A stretch of DNA of 64,000 nucleotides. It comes from CAIKLP01 sp965279595 (GTDB lineage: Bacteria; Bacteroidota; Bacteroidia; Sphingobacteriales; Sphingobacteriaceae). The notes beneath the pieces were generated by a model. It had not been told where the DNA came from and did not search any database. It saw only the letters and a program-made list of their open reading frames with translations. Positions 25,475 through 34,592 of the stretch are shown piece by piece. The DNA lies in the NCBI GenBank assembly GCA_965279595.1, contig OZ257246.1, positions 992,001 through 1,056,000 of the forward strand, read 5' to 3'. Both the position numbers and the translations under genes were made by a program. How positions within the stretch are numbered: position 1 is the stretch's first letter; each line of letters begins with the position of its first letter.

Positions 25475-26515
25475 ATGCAATTTACGGCGACTGAAATCAG
25501 TGTTTTACTTAACGGAGAATTGGAAGGTAATCCAAATGAGGTTGTCCATTCATTAGCCAAAATAGAAGATGGCAAGAAAGGATCTCTTTCTTTTTTAGCG
25601 AATCCTAAGTATGAGCAATTCCTATATAGTACTGATGCTTCGGTAGTTATAGTCAATAAAAGTTTAGTTTTAGAAAGACCTGTAAGCACTACTTTAATCA
25701 GAGTAGATGATGCTTATTCTTCATTTTCAATTTTATTAGATCGATACAATTCAATCAAATTAAATAAGCAAGGAATTGAAGACCCAAGTTTTATTAGCAA
25801 GAGTGCGAGTATAGGAACAGATTGCTATATAGGAGCATTCGCTTACATTGGCAACCATGCTAAAATTGGTAATAATGTAAAAATTTATCCTCAAGTTTAT
25901 ATTGGTGATCATGTAACAGTAGCAGATAACAGCACTATTTTTGCTGGAGTTAAAATATATTCTGATTGTGTAATTGGCGCAGATGTAATCATACATTCGG
26001 GTTGTGTGATAGGCAGTGATGGTTTTGGATTTGCTCCTCAAGCAGATGGATCCTTTCAAAAAGTAGCTCAAATTGGAAATGTAATAATTGAAGATTTAGT
26101 AGAAATAGGTTCAAATACCAGTATTGATAGGGCAACAATTGGTTCTACCATAATTCGTAAAGGTGTTAAATTGGATAATTTAATACAAATAGCACATAAT
26201 GTAGAAATCGGTAGCAATACTGTGATTGCATCACAATCTGGAATTTCAGGTAGCACAAGAATCGCTGAGAATTGTATTATTGGCGGCCAAGTGGGAATAG
26301 TTGGACATATCCATATTGCCAAGGGTTCACAAATAAATGCCAAATCAGGAATTTCTAAATCCATCACCGAAGAAAACAAACAATGGAATGGCGCTCCTGT
26401 CTCTCCATTCCGTGATTCTCTTAAAATGCAAGCAGTTTATCGTCGACTTCCAGACTTGGAAAAACGAATTGAAGAGCTTGAACAATTACTTCGAGATCAG
26501 CAACAAACAATTTAA
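25475..26515 (+). CDS. lpxD: UDP-3-O-(3-hydroxyacyl)glucosamine N-acyltransferase
   Basis: A 346-aa enzyme that adds the second 3-hydroxyacyl chain (on N2) in lipid A synthesis. An N-terminal uridine-binding domain (1-100: KKGSLSFLANPKYEQFLY) precedes a left-handed beta-helix of hexapeptide repeats (about 105-300) with the catalytic-histidine segment NLIQIAHNVEIG. A C-terminal helix (LPDLEKRIEELEQLL) completes the trimer. It is the first gene of lpxD, lpxC-fabZ, lpxA and an ABC ATPase. The start is fixed by family alignment (MQFTATEIS) even though the promoter abuts it. Confidence 0.97.
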   Translation: MQFTATEISVLLNGELEGNPNEVVHSLAKIEDGKKGSLSFLANPKYEQFLYSTDASVVIVNKSLVLERPVSTTLIRVDDAYSSFSILLDRYNSIKLNKQGIEDPSFISKSASIGTDCYIGAFAYIGNHAKIGNNVKIYPQVYIGDHVTVADNSTIFAGVKIYSDCVIGADVIIHSGCVIGSDGFGFAPQADGSFQKVAQIGNVIIEDLVEIGSNTSIDRATIGSTIIRKGVKLDNLIQIAHNVEIGSNTVIASQSGISGSTRIAENCIIGGQVGIVGHIHIAKGSQINAKSGISKSITEENKQWNGAPVSPFRDSLKMQAVYRRLPDLEKRIEELEQLLRDQQQTI

Positions 26516-26576
26516 TCACCTAAAGATTTTGTATAAAGGCAGTTTCTAAATACATTTGCCAGAATAACTCATTCTG

Positions 26577-27974
26577 ATGAACGTTAAACAAACGACTTTA
26601 AAAGCACCTGTAACTGTTACAGGGGTAGGTTTACACACTGGTAAGCAAGTTACCATGACTTTCAAGCCTGCACCTGAAAATCATGGATATAAATTTCAAC
26701 GTATCGATTTGGAAGGATCTCCTATCATTGAAGCAGACGTAGATTATGTAACGGATACTTCAAGAGGGACCACCATAACACATCATGGGGCTAGTGTTTC
26801 TACTATTGAACATACCCTTGCTGCTTTAGCAGGTTTAGAGTTGGATAATATTCTAATTGAAATTGATGCTCCTGAAGCACCTATAATGGATGGAAGTTCT
26901 ATTCAGTTTATTGATGCTTTAGAAAAGGTTGGCTTTGAAACTCAAAATGCCGATCGAGAATATTTCGTTATTCCTTCAAACATCACTTATTCAGAAGCAG
27001 ATCGCCAAGTGGATATGGTGGCGATGCCTTATTTAGATGATTATAGAATTACTGTTATGGTAGATTATAATTCACCTGTATTAGGTAGCCAACATGCAGG
27101 CTTATCAAGCATTTCAGAGTTTAAAAAAGAAATTGCATCATGCAGAACTTTTTGTTTTTTGCATGAGTTGGAAATGTTATTGAAAAATAATTTAATAAAA
27201 GGTGGAGATTTAAATAACGCAATTGTTGTAGTTGATAAAGTAGTTAGTGATGAGGAATTAACTCATTTGGCAAAGCTTTTCAATAGAGATAAAATTGCTG
27301 TTGCACGTGAGGGAATTTTAAACAACATTGAATTAAGACATCAGAATGAACCAGCTCGTCATAAATTATTAGATGTTATTGGTGATTTAGCTTTAATAGG
27401 GATGCCATTAAAAGGGCATATCATGGCTGCAAGACCTGGCCACGCTGCAAATGTGGCTTTTGCTAAAAAAATTAAAGCTCTTATTAAAAAAGAAAAAGCG
27501 AAGAAAAATATTCCAGTTTACAATCCTAATATTCCTCCAATTTATGATACTGTAGGAATAATGAATATATTGCCTCATCGTCAACCATTTTTGTTAATTG
27601 ATAAAATTATTGAATTAACGAATACACATGTGGTTGGTGTGAAAAATGTGACCATGAATGAAGAGTTTTTCAAAGGTCATTTTCCAGGAAACCCGGTAAT
27701 GCCAGGTGTGCTTCAAATTGAAGCTATGGCGCAAACTGGTGGAATTCTGGTTTTGAATACGGTCCCTGATCCGGAGAATTATTGGACGTATTTTATGAAA
27801 ATTGAAAATGCAAGATTTAAGGATAGAGTACTTCCAGGAGATACTGTTATTTTTAGATGTGACTTGATTGCTCCAATCAGAAGAGGCATTTGCCAAATGC
27901 GTGGAAATGCTTTTGTAGGAGATAAAATTGTAATGGAAGCAGAATTAATGGCTCAAATTGTTAGAAAAAGTTAA
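26577..27974 (+). CDS. lpxC-fabZ: Bifunctional UDP-3-O-acyl-GlcNAc deacetylase / 3-hydroxyacyl-ACP dehydratase
   Basis: A 465-aa fusion. The LpxC part (1-305) catalyses the committed step of lipid A synthesis and has zinc ligands H79 (TIEHTLAAL), H262 and D266 (RHKLLDVIGDLAL) and a catalytic histidine H289. A short linker (KKEKAKKNIPVYNPNIPP) leads to FabZ (about 322-465), whose hot-dog fold carries H368 in KGHFPGNPVMPG and E382 in QIEAMAQTGG. FabZ dehydrates 3-hydroxyacyl-ACP, the same substrates that LpxA and LpxD use, so the fusion ties the branch point of fatty acid and lipid A synthesis together. This fusion is characteristic of Bacteroidota. Confidence 0.98.
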   Translation: MNVKQTTLKAPVTVTGVGLHTGKQVTMTFKPAPENHGYKFQRIDLEGSPIIEADVDYVTDTSRGTTITHHGASVSTIEHTLAALAGLELDNILIEIDAPEAPIMDGSSIQFIDALEKVGFETQNADREYFVIPSNITYSEADRQVDMVAMPYLDDYRITVMVDYNSPVLGSQHAGLSSISEFKKEIASCRTFCFLHELEMLLKNNLIKGGDLNNAIVVVDKVVSDEELTHLAKLFNRDKIAVAREGILNNIELRHQNEPARHKLLDVIGDLALIGMPLKGHIMAARPGHAANVAFAKKIKALIKKEKAKKNIPVYNPNIPPIYDTVGIMNILPHRQPFLLIDKIIELTNTHVVGVKNVTMNEEFFKGHFPGNPVMPGVLQIEAMAQTGGILVLNTVPDPENYWTYFMKIENARFKDRVLPGDTVIFRCDLIAPIRRGICQMRGNAFVGDKIVMEAELMAQIVRKS

Positions 27975-27983
27975 ATTACCCGA

Positions 27984-28769
27984 ATGATTCAAACCTTATC
28001 ATATATCCATCCAGAAGCAATAATAGGTGAAAATGTTAGCATTGATCCTTTTGCATCCATACATAAAAATGTAGTAATTGGAGATGGAACTTGGATTGGT
28101 TCAAACGTTACCATCATGGAAGGCGCAAGAATCGGCAAGAATTGTAGAATTTTTCCTGGAGCAGTTATCTCAGCTATTCCACAAGATTTAAAATTTAAAG
28201 GTGAAGATACCACAGTTGAAATTGGCGACAATACAACAATAAGAGAATTTGTTTCAATTAACAGAGGAACTATAGATAAATACAAAACTGTAATTGGTAG
28301 TAATTGCTTAATCATGGCTTATGCACATGTGGCACACGATTGTATTTTGGGTAACAATATTATTTTAGCAAATAGTGTAAACTTAGCAGGACATGTAACC
28401 ATTGAGGATTATGCCATATTAGAAGGCATGGCTGCTGTTGGTCAATTTTTAACTATTGGTGCACATAGTTTTATAGCTGGTGGAACCTTAGTAAGAAAAA
28501 ACGTTCCTCCTTTTACTAAAGCTGCACGTGAACCTATTGCCTATGTAGGTATTAATTCTGTAGGCCTAAGAAGAAGAGGATTTACAGAAGAAAATGTTAG
28601 ACAAATTGAGGACATTTATAGAATATTATTTGTTAGAGGATTAAGTGTTTCTAATGCATTAACAACAATTGAAACAGAGATTGAAGCCTCAGCAATTAAA
28701 GAACAAATATTAACTTTTGTAAGAAATTCTAAAGAAGGAATTATGAAAGGTGTTTCAAGAAATATATGA
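27984..28769 (+). CDS. lpxA: UDP-N-acetylglucosamine O-acyltransferase
   Basis: A 261-aa first enzyme of lipid A synthesis, transferring a 3-hydroxyacyl chain from ACP to UDP-GlcNAc. The left-handed beta-helix of hexapeptide repeats covers about residues 1-185, with the catalytic histidine H118 in AHVAHDC. The C-terminal helical domain (about 190-261: NSVGLRRRGFTEENVRQIED) is typical. It lies 9 bp after lpxC-fabZ and overlaps the next gene by 4 bp (ATGA). Confidence 0.98.
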   Translation: MIQTLSYIHPEAIIGENVSIDPFASIHKNVVIGDGTWIGSNVTIMEGARIGKNCRIFPGAVISAIPQDLKFKGEDTTVEIGDNTTIREFVSINRGTIDKYKTVIGSNCLIMAYAHVAHDCILGNNIILANSVNLAGHVTIEDYAILEGMAAVGQFLTIGAHSFIAGGTLVRKNVPPFTKAAREPIAYVGINSVGLRRRGFTEENVRQIEDIYRILFVRGLSVSNALTTIETEIEASAIKEQILTFVRNSKEGIMKGVSRNI

Positions 28770-29386
28770 AAATAGAGCTGAAAGAAATCGGCAAAAAATT
28801 TCATAAAGAATGGATTTTTAAAGGAATCAATTTAACAATACAACCTGCTGAAAGGGTTGCTATACTTGGGGCTAACGGCTCAGGTAAATCTACTCTCCTT
28901 CAAATTATATCAGGAATTCTTAGTCCGAACCAGGGCAGCATACATTTTTCTAAGAATGAAGTTTTTATTGAGATTGACAAAGTTTATGAACACATAAGTA
29001 TTGCAGCTCCTTATTTAGAATTGCCTGAAGAAATGACTTTACTAGAACTCATTCAATTTCATTTTTCATTTAAAAGAAAATTTGGTTTTGATAATGAATT
29101 AGAGTTAATACAAATTCTTGATTTAGAAAAAGCAAAGAATAAACAAATCAGATATTATTCATCAGGAATGAAGCAAAGAGTAAAACTGGCATTGGCATTA
29201 TTTAGTGATGTCTCATGTATTCTTTTAGATGAACCAACTTCTAATTTGGACGAACAAGGTGTTCAATGGTATTTAAACTTAACTGAAAAAATAGTAGGCA
29301 AACGCACTATTTTAGTTTCTTCTAATCAGTCATTCGAATATGGTTTTTGTAATAAAGAGATCAGAATTGCTGATTATAAAAGCTAA
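28766..29386 (+). CDS. ABC transporter ATP-binding protein
   Basis: A 206-aa stand-alone nucleotide-binding subunit. Walker A GANGSGKST is at residues 35-43, the ABC signature YSSGMKQR at about 131-138, and Walker B with D-loop CILLDEPTSNLD at about 153-164. It overlaps lpxA by 4 bp (ATGA) and no permease is adjacent. Position at the end of the lipid A cluster suggests a possible role in envelope export, but from memory this gene often follows lpxA in Bacteroidota without a known partner. It is short for the family and has no C-terminal extension. Confidence 0.92.
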   Translation: MKIELKEIGKKFHKEWIFKGINLTIQPAERVAILGANGSGKSTLLQIISGILSPNQGSIHFSKNEVFIEIDKVYEHISIAAPYLELPEEMTLLELIQFHFSFKRKFGFDNELELIQILDLEKAKNKQIRYYSSGMKQRVKLALALFSDVSCILLDEPTSNLDEQGVQWYLNLTEKIVGKRTILVSSNQSFEYGFCNKEIRIADYKS

Positions 29387-29406
29387 TAGACAATTAGGTT
29401 TTTTAC

Positions 29407-29414
29407 TATCTTTG
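29407..29414 (+). promoter_or_regulatory. Putative -7 element of the efp promoter
   Basis: TATCTTTG, exact TAnnTTTG, 28 bp upstream of the efp ATG. The -33 element is unclear. Confidence 0.55.
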
Positions 29415-29442
29415 CAACCATTGTAGAATAGAAAAATAAATT

Positions 29443-30003
29443 ATGGCTAAAGCGTCAGAAATAAAAAATGGTTCTGTTATCAGATTTAATGGAAACTTGA
29501 TTGCAGTTGAAGAAATAATTCACCGTACTCCTGGAAATTTAAGAGCATTTTATCAAGCAAGAATGCGTAATGTGAAAACTGGCAAATTGGTTGAGTATAG
29601 ATTCCGTACTGATGAAGAGGTAGAGATTTGTAGAGTTGAAACTAAAGATTATCAGTATTTATATGAAGATGGTGATTTCTTTGTGGTGATGGACAATGAA
29701 ACGTATGAGCAATTCAATATTCCTAAATTTTTGTTTGGTGAATCTGCAAAATTCGTAACAGAAGGAATGAATTTGATTGTAGCTTTTGAAAGTGATGAAC
29801 CTATAACTGCTCAAGCACCAACACATGTAGAGTTATTAGTTACTTATACTGAACCTGCAGTTAAAGGTGATACTGCTACCAATGTTACTAAAGCAGCCAC
29901 AGTTTCTAATGGTGCTGAAATAAGAGTTCCCTTGTTTATTAATGAAGGAGATAAAGTTAAAATTGATACACGTAATGGCGATTATGTAGAGCGTGTAAAG
30001 TAA
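29443..30003 (+). CDS. efp: Translation elongation factor P with asparagine at the loop tip
   Basis: A 186-aa tRNA-shaped factor that rescues ribosomes stalled at polyproline. Domain I (1-64), domain II (65-128) and domain III (129-186, ending IDTRNGDYVERVK) are all present. The functional loop reads HRTPGNLRAFYQ (27-38). N32 aligns with E. coli K34, the residue normally beta-lysylated by EpmA, and is neither the Lys nor the Arg used by known modification systems. This suggests an unmodified or differently activated EF-P. It is a single gene with its own -7 promoter element and a strong terminator. Confidence 0.97.
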   Translation: MAKASEIKNGSVIRFNGNLIAVEEIIHRTPGNLRAFYQARMRNVKTGKLVEYRFRTDEEVEICRVETKDYQYLYEDGDFFVVMDNETYEQFNIPKFLFGESAKFVTEGMNLIVAFESDEPITAQAPTHVELLVTYTEPAVKGDTATNVTKAATVSNGAEIRVPLFINEGDKVKIDTRNGDYVERVK

Positions 30004-30021
30004 TGAACTCTAAATATTTGA

Positions 30022-30054
30022 AAATCCTTGCTCCAAAAGCAAGGATTTTTTTTT
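30022..30054 (+). terminator. Rho-independent terminator after efp
   Basis: AAATCCTTGC (30022-30031) pairs perfectly with GCAAGGATTT (30039-30048), a 7-nt loop, followed by a run of nine or ten T. Confidence 0.9.
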
Positions 30055-30085
30055 GAAATAAACTCAAAGAAATGTGTAAATTTAA

Positions 30086-30661
30086 ATGATGAAGAAAAAT
30101 GACATTAGAAAACAATACTTAAAGAAACGAAAAGAACTAAGCTATGATGAGTATTTAAGTTCTGAAGCTTTGATTATGGAAAAATTCAAGTCCATTGATT
30201 TTTCAAATGTAAATTACCTTCACACATTCTTACCTTTTAAATTAAATAAAGAGTTTGATACTTTTGGCTTAATTAAATACATCAGAGATAATCATCCTGA
30301 TATTAACATTGTAATCCCCAAAGCAGATTTTCAAACAGCCGTAATGCTTTCATTACTTTATGAAAGTGGAACCATTTTGCAAGAAAATGAAATTGGAATT
30401 TCAGAACCAATAAATGGTGATGTCATAAATCCATCAAAATTAGATATGGTGATTGTACCCTTAATTGGATTTGATGTGAACGGCAATAGAGTTGGGTATG
30501 GCAAAGGTTTTTATGATAGATTTTTTGTTGATTGCAAACCTGATGTTCAAAAAATTGGAATTAGTTTTTTTGATGCAATTGATTCGGTTGATGATATAAA
30601 TGAGTATGATGTAAAATTAACAAGTTGTATAAGTCCAAATAATTTTTATCATTTTGAATGA
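30086..30661 (+). CDS. 5-formyltetrahydrofolate cyclo-ligase
   Basis: A 191-aa ATP-dependent enzyme converting 5-formyl-THF to 5,10-methenyl-THF. The basic N-terminal segment (IRKQYLKKRKELS) binds phosphate, and the C-terminal signature GFDVNGNRVGYGKGFYDRF (about 148-166) is the family hallmark. The start has two consecutive ATG codons (30086, 30089). It overlaps the 3' end of the convergent formimidoylglutamase gene by 13 bp. The convergence is probably chance, although histidine breakdown also touches folate one-carbon metabolism in some organisms. Confidence 0.94.
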   Translation: MMKKNDIRKQYLKKRKELSYDEYLSSEALIMEKFKSIDFSNVNYLHTFLPFKLNKEFDTFGLIKYIRDNHPDINIVIPKADFQTAVMLSLLYESGTILQENEIGISEPINGDVINPSKLDMVIVPLIGFDVNGNRVGYGKGFYDRFFVDCKPDVQKIGISFFDAIDSVDDINEYDVKLTSCISPNNFYHFE

Positions 30662-31671
30662 TAACGATTCCTTGCCTTTATAAAATCACTTATTAAATAC
30701 GCATTTAATTTTCCAATGATATTATCATTTGGATTTCCATGGATGTTTGGTGCTCCTTCTGCTAAATGTAAATAAGCAACATTCAACCTCGATGCACATT
30801 CATTAATAATTATTCTAGCTTCATTGCTACTCCATCCACAAGGACTCATCGCACTTGTAGGTACATATTCTATTCCGTCTAAATCAAACTCAATGGCTGA
30901 TAATTCTTCTTGAATAAATTCACAGGAAGAGTCTAAAATTTCAATCATCGAATATTTACTTCTTACTTTTATTTCTTCAAAAGAAAATGCTCTTATAGAT
31001 TTATTACTATGTATTTCTTGATTGATATTTGAAGGAGAATAGTTTTCGTGCAAACCGAAAATAGAATAGTTTTTTAAATAGCCTTCTTCCATTGCATACC
31101 TAAATCCATTTCCACTGTGCCTTCCTTCCTTTAATCTAAAATCTGAATGCGGATCAATGTTGATACAATTTACTGGACTACCTACTGCCTTTGATACACC
31201 TTTTAAACAACCGTATGAATTATTGTGTCCACCACCAATAATGATTAATTCTTTATCAGTTGAATATATTTCAGAAATAAATTGATAAACAGATTCATCT
31301 ATTTGATGAGTAATTTCCCTTAAATCTTCTATTGATTTCCCTTCTGATTTTTTTTGAATTTCTGAACAATCAAAATATCCTAAAGCTATGATCTCTTCAC
31401 CATTCAAATAGCTATTTGATTGAATGGAAAGAAATGAATTTATGGTTACATCCCAAGCTTCTGATGCGCCAGGTTTTCCATAGTTGGCTCTAACACCAAT
31501 GTCTTCAGGTATTCCAAGTAATATGTATTTTGCCGAACTTGTTTTTATTTCTTCAATGTAATTATCTGCATTTATAGTTTTCACTTTTTCACCTAATTTA
31601 ATTTCATTAGGACGTTTGAAAAAAAGCTTTTCAATTTCTTGTTTGGAATAAAAGTGAAATGGAATTTTCAT
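30649..31671 (-). CDS. hutG: Formimidoylglutamase-like arginase-family hydrolase
   Basis: A 340-aa ureohydrolase-fold enzyme expected to hydrolyse N-formimino-glutamate to glutamate and formamide, the last step of histidine degradation. All six manganese ligands are in place: H149 (GGGHN), D173, H175 and D177 (NIDPHSDF), D263 and D265 (FDLDGI). The N-terminal 45 residues are outside the core. It follows hutI with a one-base gap on the same strand, which supports the hut assignment; hutH and hutU are not in the window. Family members are hard to separate from agmatinases by sequence, so context carries the call. Confidence 0.88.
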   Translation of the reverse strand: MKIPFHFYSKQEIEKLFFKRPNEIKLGEKVKTINADNYIEEIKTSSAKYILLGIPEDIGVRANYGKPGASEAWDVTINSFLSIQSNSYLNGEEIIALGYFDCSEIQKKSEGKSIEDLREITHQIDESVYQFISEIYSTDKELIIIGGGHNNSYGCLKGVSKAVGSPVNCINIDPHSDFRLKEGRHSGNGFRYAMEEGYLKNYSIFGLHENYSPSNINQEIHSNKSIRAFSFEEIKVRSKYSMIEILDSSCEFIQEELSAIEFDLDGIEYVPTSAMSPCGWSSNEARIIINECASRLNVAYLHLAEGAPNIHGNPNDNIIGKLNAYLISDFIKARNRYHSK

Positions 31672-31672
31672 A

Positions 31673-32920
31673 CTAAACTATTTTCCCGTTTAAAATTACT
31701 TGATCAATTAAATCACTACCAAAAGAATATGGTAGATACGCAAGGGATGGAATTTCTTTACTTATAATAAGATTTGCTTTTTTTCCAATGGTTATTGAAC
31801 CTAATTGATTTTCTAATTCCATTGCATAAGCACCATTTAAAGTGCAAGCATTAATTGCTTCTTCTACAGTCATTTTTAATTGAGTACAAGCCAGAGAAAT
31901 AACAAATGGAATACTTCCGCTAGGTGATGAGCCTGGATTGTAATCAGAAGCCAATGCAATAGGTAAACCTGCGTCAATCATTTTCCTTGCAGGTTGGTAA
32001 TTTAACCCTAAGAAAAATGCTGCAGAGGGCAATAAAGTACCAATTGTATTTGAATTTTTTAGAGCCTTGATTTCATCTTCTCCTACACATTCTAAATGAT
32101 CAACAGAGATGGCATTGTATTTAACTCCAACTTGAATTCCACCAGAATAGTTTAATTGATTAGCATGTATTTTTGGTTTCAAACCATATTTAACTCCAGC
32201 TTCTAAAATTTGTGATGTTTCATCAACACTAAAAAAACCAAATTCACAAAATGCATCAATATACTCTGCTAAATTTTGATCAGCAATTTGAGGTAAAATT
32301 TCATTAATCAAAATTTGAATATAACCTTGATGGTTTTCTTTATACTCTGCAGGAAATGCATGAGCACCAAGAAAGGTCGATTTGATTTCAACTGCAGAGT
32401 TTTCTTTCAAACGCCTAATTACTCTAAGCATTTTCAATTCTCCTTCAACTGACAATCCATATCCACTTTTAATTTCTAATGCACCTGTTCCTTTATGTAT
32501 AACTTCCTCTAATCTTTTTAATGCAGCATCATAAAGCTCATCTTCTGAACTTGCATTTAAACGTTTGGCAGAATTTAAAATACCACCCCCATTTTTTGCA
32601 ATTTCTTCATAGGAAACACCTTTTATTCTTGCTTCAAATTCATTTTCTCTACTGCCAGCATATACAATATGAGAGTGTGAATCACACCAGCTTGGTAAAA
32701 CTATTTTTCCTTTCGCTGAAATTGCTTGTTGGTATTTTGTTGAATTGATTTCTGTTTCAATTGTATCCATGGAGCCAAATGACTCAATCATATTATTTTT
32801 GATGGATATCCAAGCATTATCAATTTTATTTAACTTATTTAATTCTTCACCCTTGAGTATTTTTTTTTCAAGAGGCTGAATGCCTATTAGTTGTTTAATA
32901 TCAGTTATTAATAAGCTCAA
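31673..32920 (-). CDS. hutI: Imidazolonepropionase
   Basis: A 415-aa amidohydrolase opening the ring of imidazolone-propionate to give N-formimino-glutamate in histidine catabolism. Metal and substrate motifs: WCDSHSHIVYAGSRENEF (about 78-95), EIKSGYGLSVEGELKMLRV (about 147-165), KIHANQLNYSGG (about 251-262) and ASDYNPGSSPSGSIPF (about 324-339). The length is normal. Its product is the substrate of the adjacent hutG, and the genes are one base apart. It lies 6 bp downstream of the exonuclease III gene in a long minus-strand run. Confidence 0.96.
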   Translation of the reverse strand: MSLLITDIKQLIGIQPLEKKILKGEELNKLNKIDNAWISIKNNMIESFGSMDTIETEINSTKYQQAISAKGKIVLPSWCDSHSHIVYAGSRENEFEARIKGVSYEEIAKNGGGILNSAKRLNASSEDELYDAALKRLEEVIHKGTGALEIKSGYGLSVEGELKMLRVIRRLKENSAVEIKSTFLGAHAFPAEYKENHQGYIQILINEILPQIADQNLAEYIDAFCEFGFFSVDETSQILEAGVKYGLKPKIHANQLNYSGGIQVGVKYNAISVDHLECVGEDEIKALKNSNTIGTLLPSAAFFLGLNYQPARKMIDAGLPIALASDYNPGSSPSGSIPFVISLACTQLKMTVEEAINACTLNGAYAMELENQLGSITIGKKANLIISKEIPSLAYLPYSFGSDLIDQVILNGKIV

Positions 32921-32926
32921 AATAAT

Positions 32927-33694
32927 TTATTTAAGTTCAATTAAAATTGGACAATGATCTGAATGTTTGGCTTCAGATAAAATAGTTGCCCTTTTTAGTC
33001 TTTTTTCTAATGGGGTAGTAATTAAATGATAATCAATTCTCCATCCTAAATTTTTTGCTCTAGAGTTTGCTCTAAAACTCCACCATGAGTAATTATGTGG
33101 TTCTTTATTAAATACTCTGAATGAATCTACAAAACCAGAATTAATAAATTTTTCCATCCAATCTCTTTCAGCTGGTAAAAAACCTGATGAATTTGCATTT
33201 GATTTCGGATTGTGAATGTCAATTGGTTTATGACAAATATTATAATCACCAGAAATAATTAATTCAGGATATTGCCATACTAACTTTCCAATATATTCTT
33301 CAAAGAAGTCTAGAAACTCATATTTAATAGCTTGTCTATCTTCGCCACTTGAGCCCGAAGGTATATAAACGCTCATTACAGAAAAATCTTCAAAGTCTGC
33401 TCTGATTATTCTTCCTTCTCTGTCATATAACTCATGGCCACAACCAAATTCAACATGAACTGGTTTTCTTTTTGAAAGAATTGCTACTCCGCTATATCCT
33501 TTTTTTTCAGCTGGAAACCAATAATGGTGATATCCCATATCTTCCAACATTTTTAATTCTGTTGGAATTACTTCCGGTGTTGCTTTAATTTCTTGCAAAC
33601 AAATCACATCGGCACCGCTTGATTGCAACCATGCTAACCAATTTTTGTTCATTGCTGAACGTATGCCATTTACGTTGTAGGAAATGATCTTCAC
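32927..33694 (-). CDS. xth: Exodeoxyribonuclease III (AP endonuclease)
   Basis: A 255-aa DNA-repair nuclease cleaving at abasic sites and removing 3' blocks. Motifs of the EEP superfamily: KIISYNVNGIRSA (2-14), ICLQEIKA (about 31-38), SGDYNICHKP (about 145-154) and the catalytic SDHCPI close to the C-terminus. The start codon is GTG at 33694, whose first base is shared with the TAG stop of the upstream cyclophilin gene (TAGTG), so translation is probably coupled. A repair gene in the same run as mfd is suggestive but may be chance. Confidence 0.96.
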   Translation of the reverse strand: MKIISYNVNGIRSAMNKNWLAWLQSSGADVICLQEIKATPEVIPTELKMLEDMGYHHYWFPAEKKGYSGVAILSKRKPVHVEFGCGHELYDREGRIIRADFEDFSVMSVYIPSGSSGEDRQAIKYEFLDFFEEYIGKLVWQYPELIISGDYNICHKPIDIHNPKSNANSSGFLPAERDWMEKFINSGFVDSFRVFNKEPHNYSWWSFRANSRAKNLGWRIDYHLITTPLEKRLKRATILSEAKHSDHCPILIELK

Positions 33695-34521
33695 TATTTC
33701 TTTTTCTTTTTTGAAACGTCTTTGGTAGCTCCCTCAATTTTATCAGGTGCTTCTTCTTTTAATTCTGATTGTACTTTGTTTTTGTTTGGTTTTTCAGACT
33801 GATTTACAACTTCTGAAGATTTACTTTTCTTAGGTTTTTTAATTTTATATTTTTTTAGAATTTTAGCTTTCAAAATTCTAACATCGGTTACTGGTCTATC
33901 TGATTGACCTACTTTCACTGCTGCAATTGCATCTAAAATATCGAAACCACTTACTAATTCGCCATAAACTGTATAGCCATTATCTAAATGTGGTGTGCCT
34001 CCAATTGTCTTATACATATTCCTTTGTTCTGTTGTATAAATCCAACTATTTCTTTTTTCCATATTGCTTAAATCTGCATCGGTAAAAGTTTTACCTTGAA
34101 CAATATAAAATTGACAATTGCTACTTGCTTTTTCTGGGTTACCATCTCTTGCTGCAGCCAATGCTCCTTTTTTGTGATAAAGTGCAGGATTGAATTCTGC
34201 AGGAACTCTTGGAATATTTGGAGCTTCACCGCTACCTAACATTTGATTGGCAATAGCCATTTTTGAATCAGGGTCACCACCTTGAATCATAAAATTTTTA
34301 ATTACTCTATGAAAAAGTAAGCTATCATAAAACCCTGCTTTTACTAAAGCAATCATATTATCCCTGTGTTTCGGAGTTTCATTATATAACTTTAATACAA
34401 AATCACCTTGAGTAGTTTTCATTTGTATGAAAGTTGTTTTTTCTTTTTTGATTTTATCTTTTGCAAAAAGAAAACTTGTTGTAAACAAAAGAATAAATAA
34501 AATGCTTGTAATTTTTTTCAT
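33694..34521 (-). CDS. Exported cyclophilin-type peptidylprolyl isomerase
   Basis: A 275-aa protein with a signal peptide (MKKITSILFILLFTTSFLFA) and a cyclophilin domain (about 30-215): LLFHRVIKNFMIQGGDPDSK and CQFYIVQG are the active-site signatures, including the catalytic arginine and phenylalanine. The last 60 residues are a Lys/Ser/Glu-rich disordered tail ending in KKKKK. It probably assists folding of periplasmic or outer-membrane proteins. The stop codon overlaps the xth start by one base. Confidence 0.93.
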   Translation of the reverse strand: MKKITSILFILLFTTSFLFAKDKIKKEKTTFIQMKTTQGDFVLKLYNETPKHRDNMIALVKAGFYDSLLFHRVIKNFMIQGGDPDSKMAIANQMLGSGEAPNIPRVPAEFNPALYHKKGALAAARDGNPEKASSNCQFYIVQGKTFTDADLSNMEKRNSWIYTTEQRNMYKTIGGTPHLDNGYTVYGELVSGFDILDAIAAVKVGQSDRPVTDVRILKAKILKKYKIKKPKKSKSSEVVNQSEKPNKNKVQSELKEEAPDKIEGATKDVSKKKKK

Positions 34522-34592
34522 TGTGAATATTATTTGTATTTGTTATTGCTAAGTTAATTTTTAAATATGAAATGTCAATTGTTAAAATTGGA

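Noticed and set aside
26068..26379. 103-codon ORFs antisense to lpxD, and similar ones antisense to lpxA and radA
   Set aside because: Shadows created by repeated hexapeptide or biased codon use on the real strand; no independent start signals.
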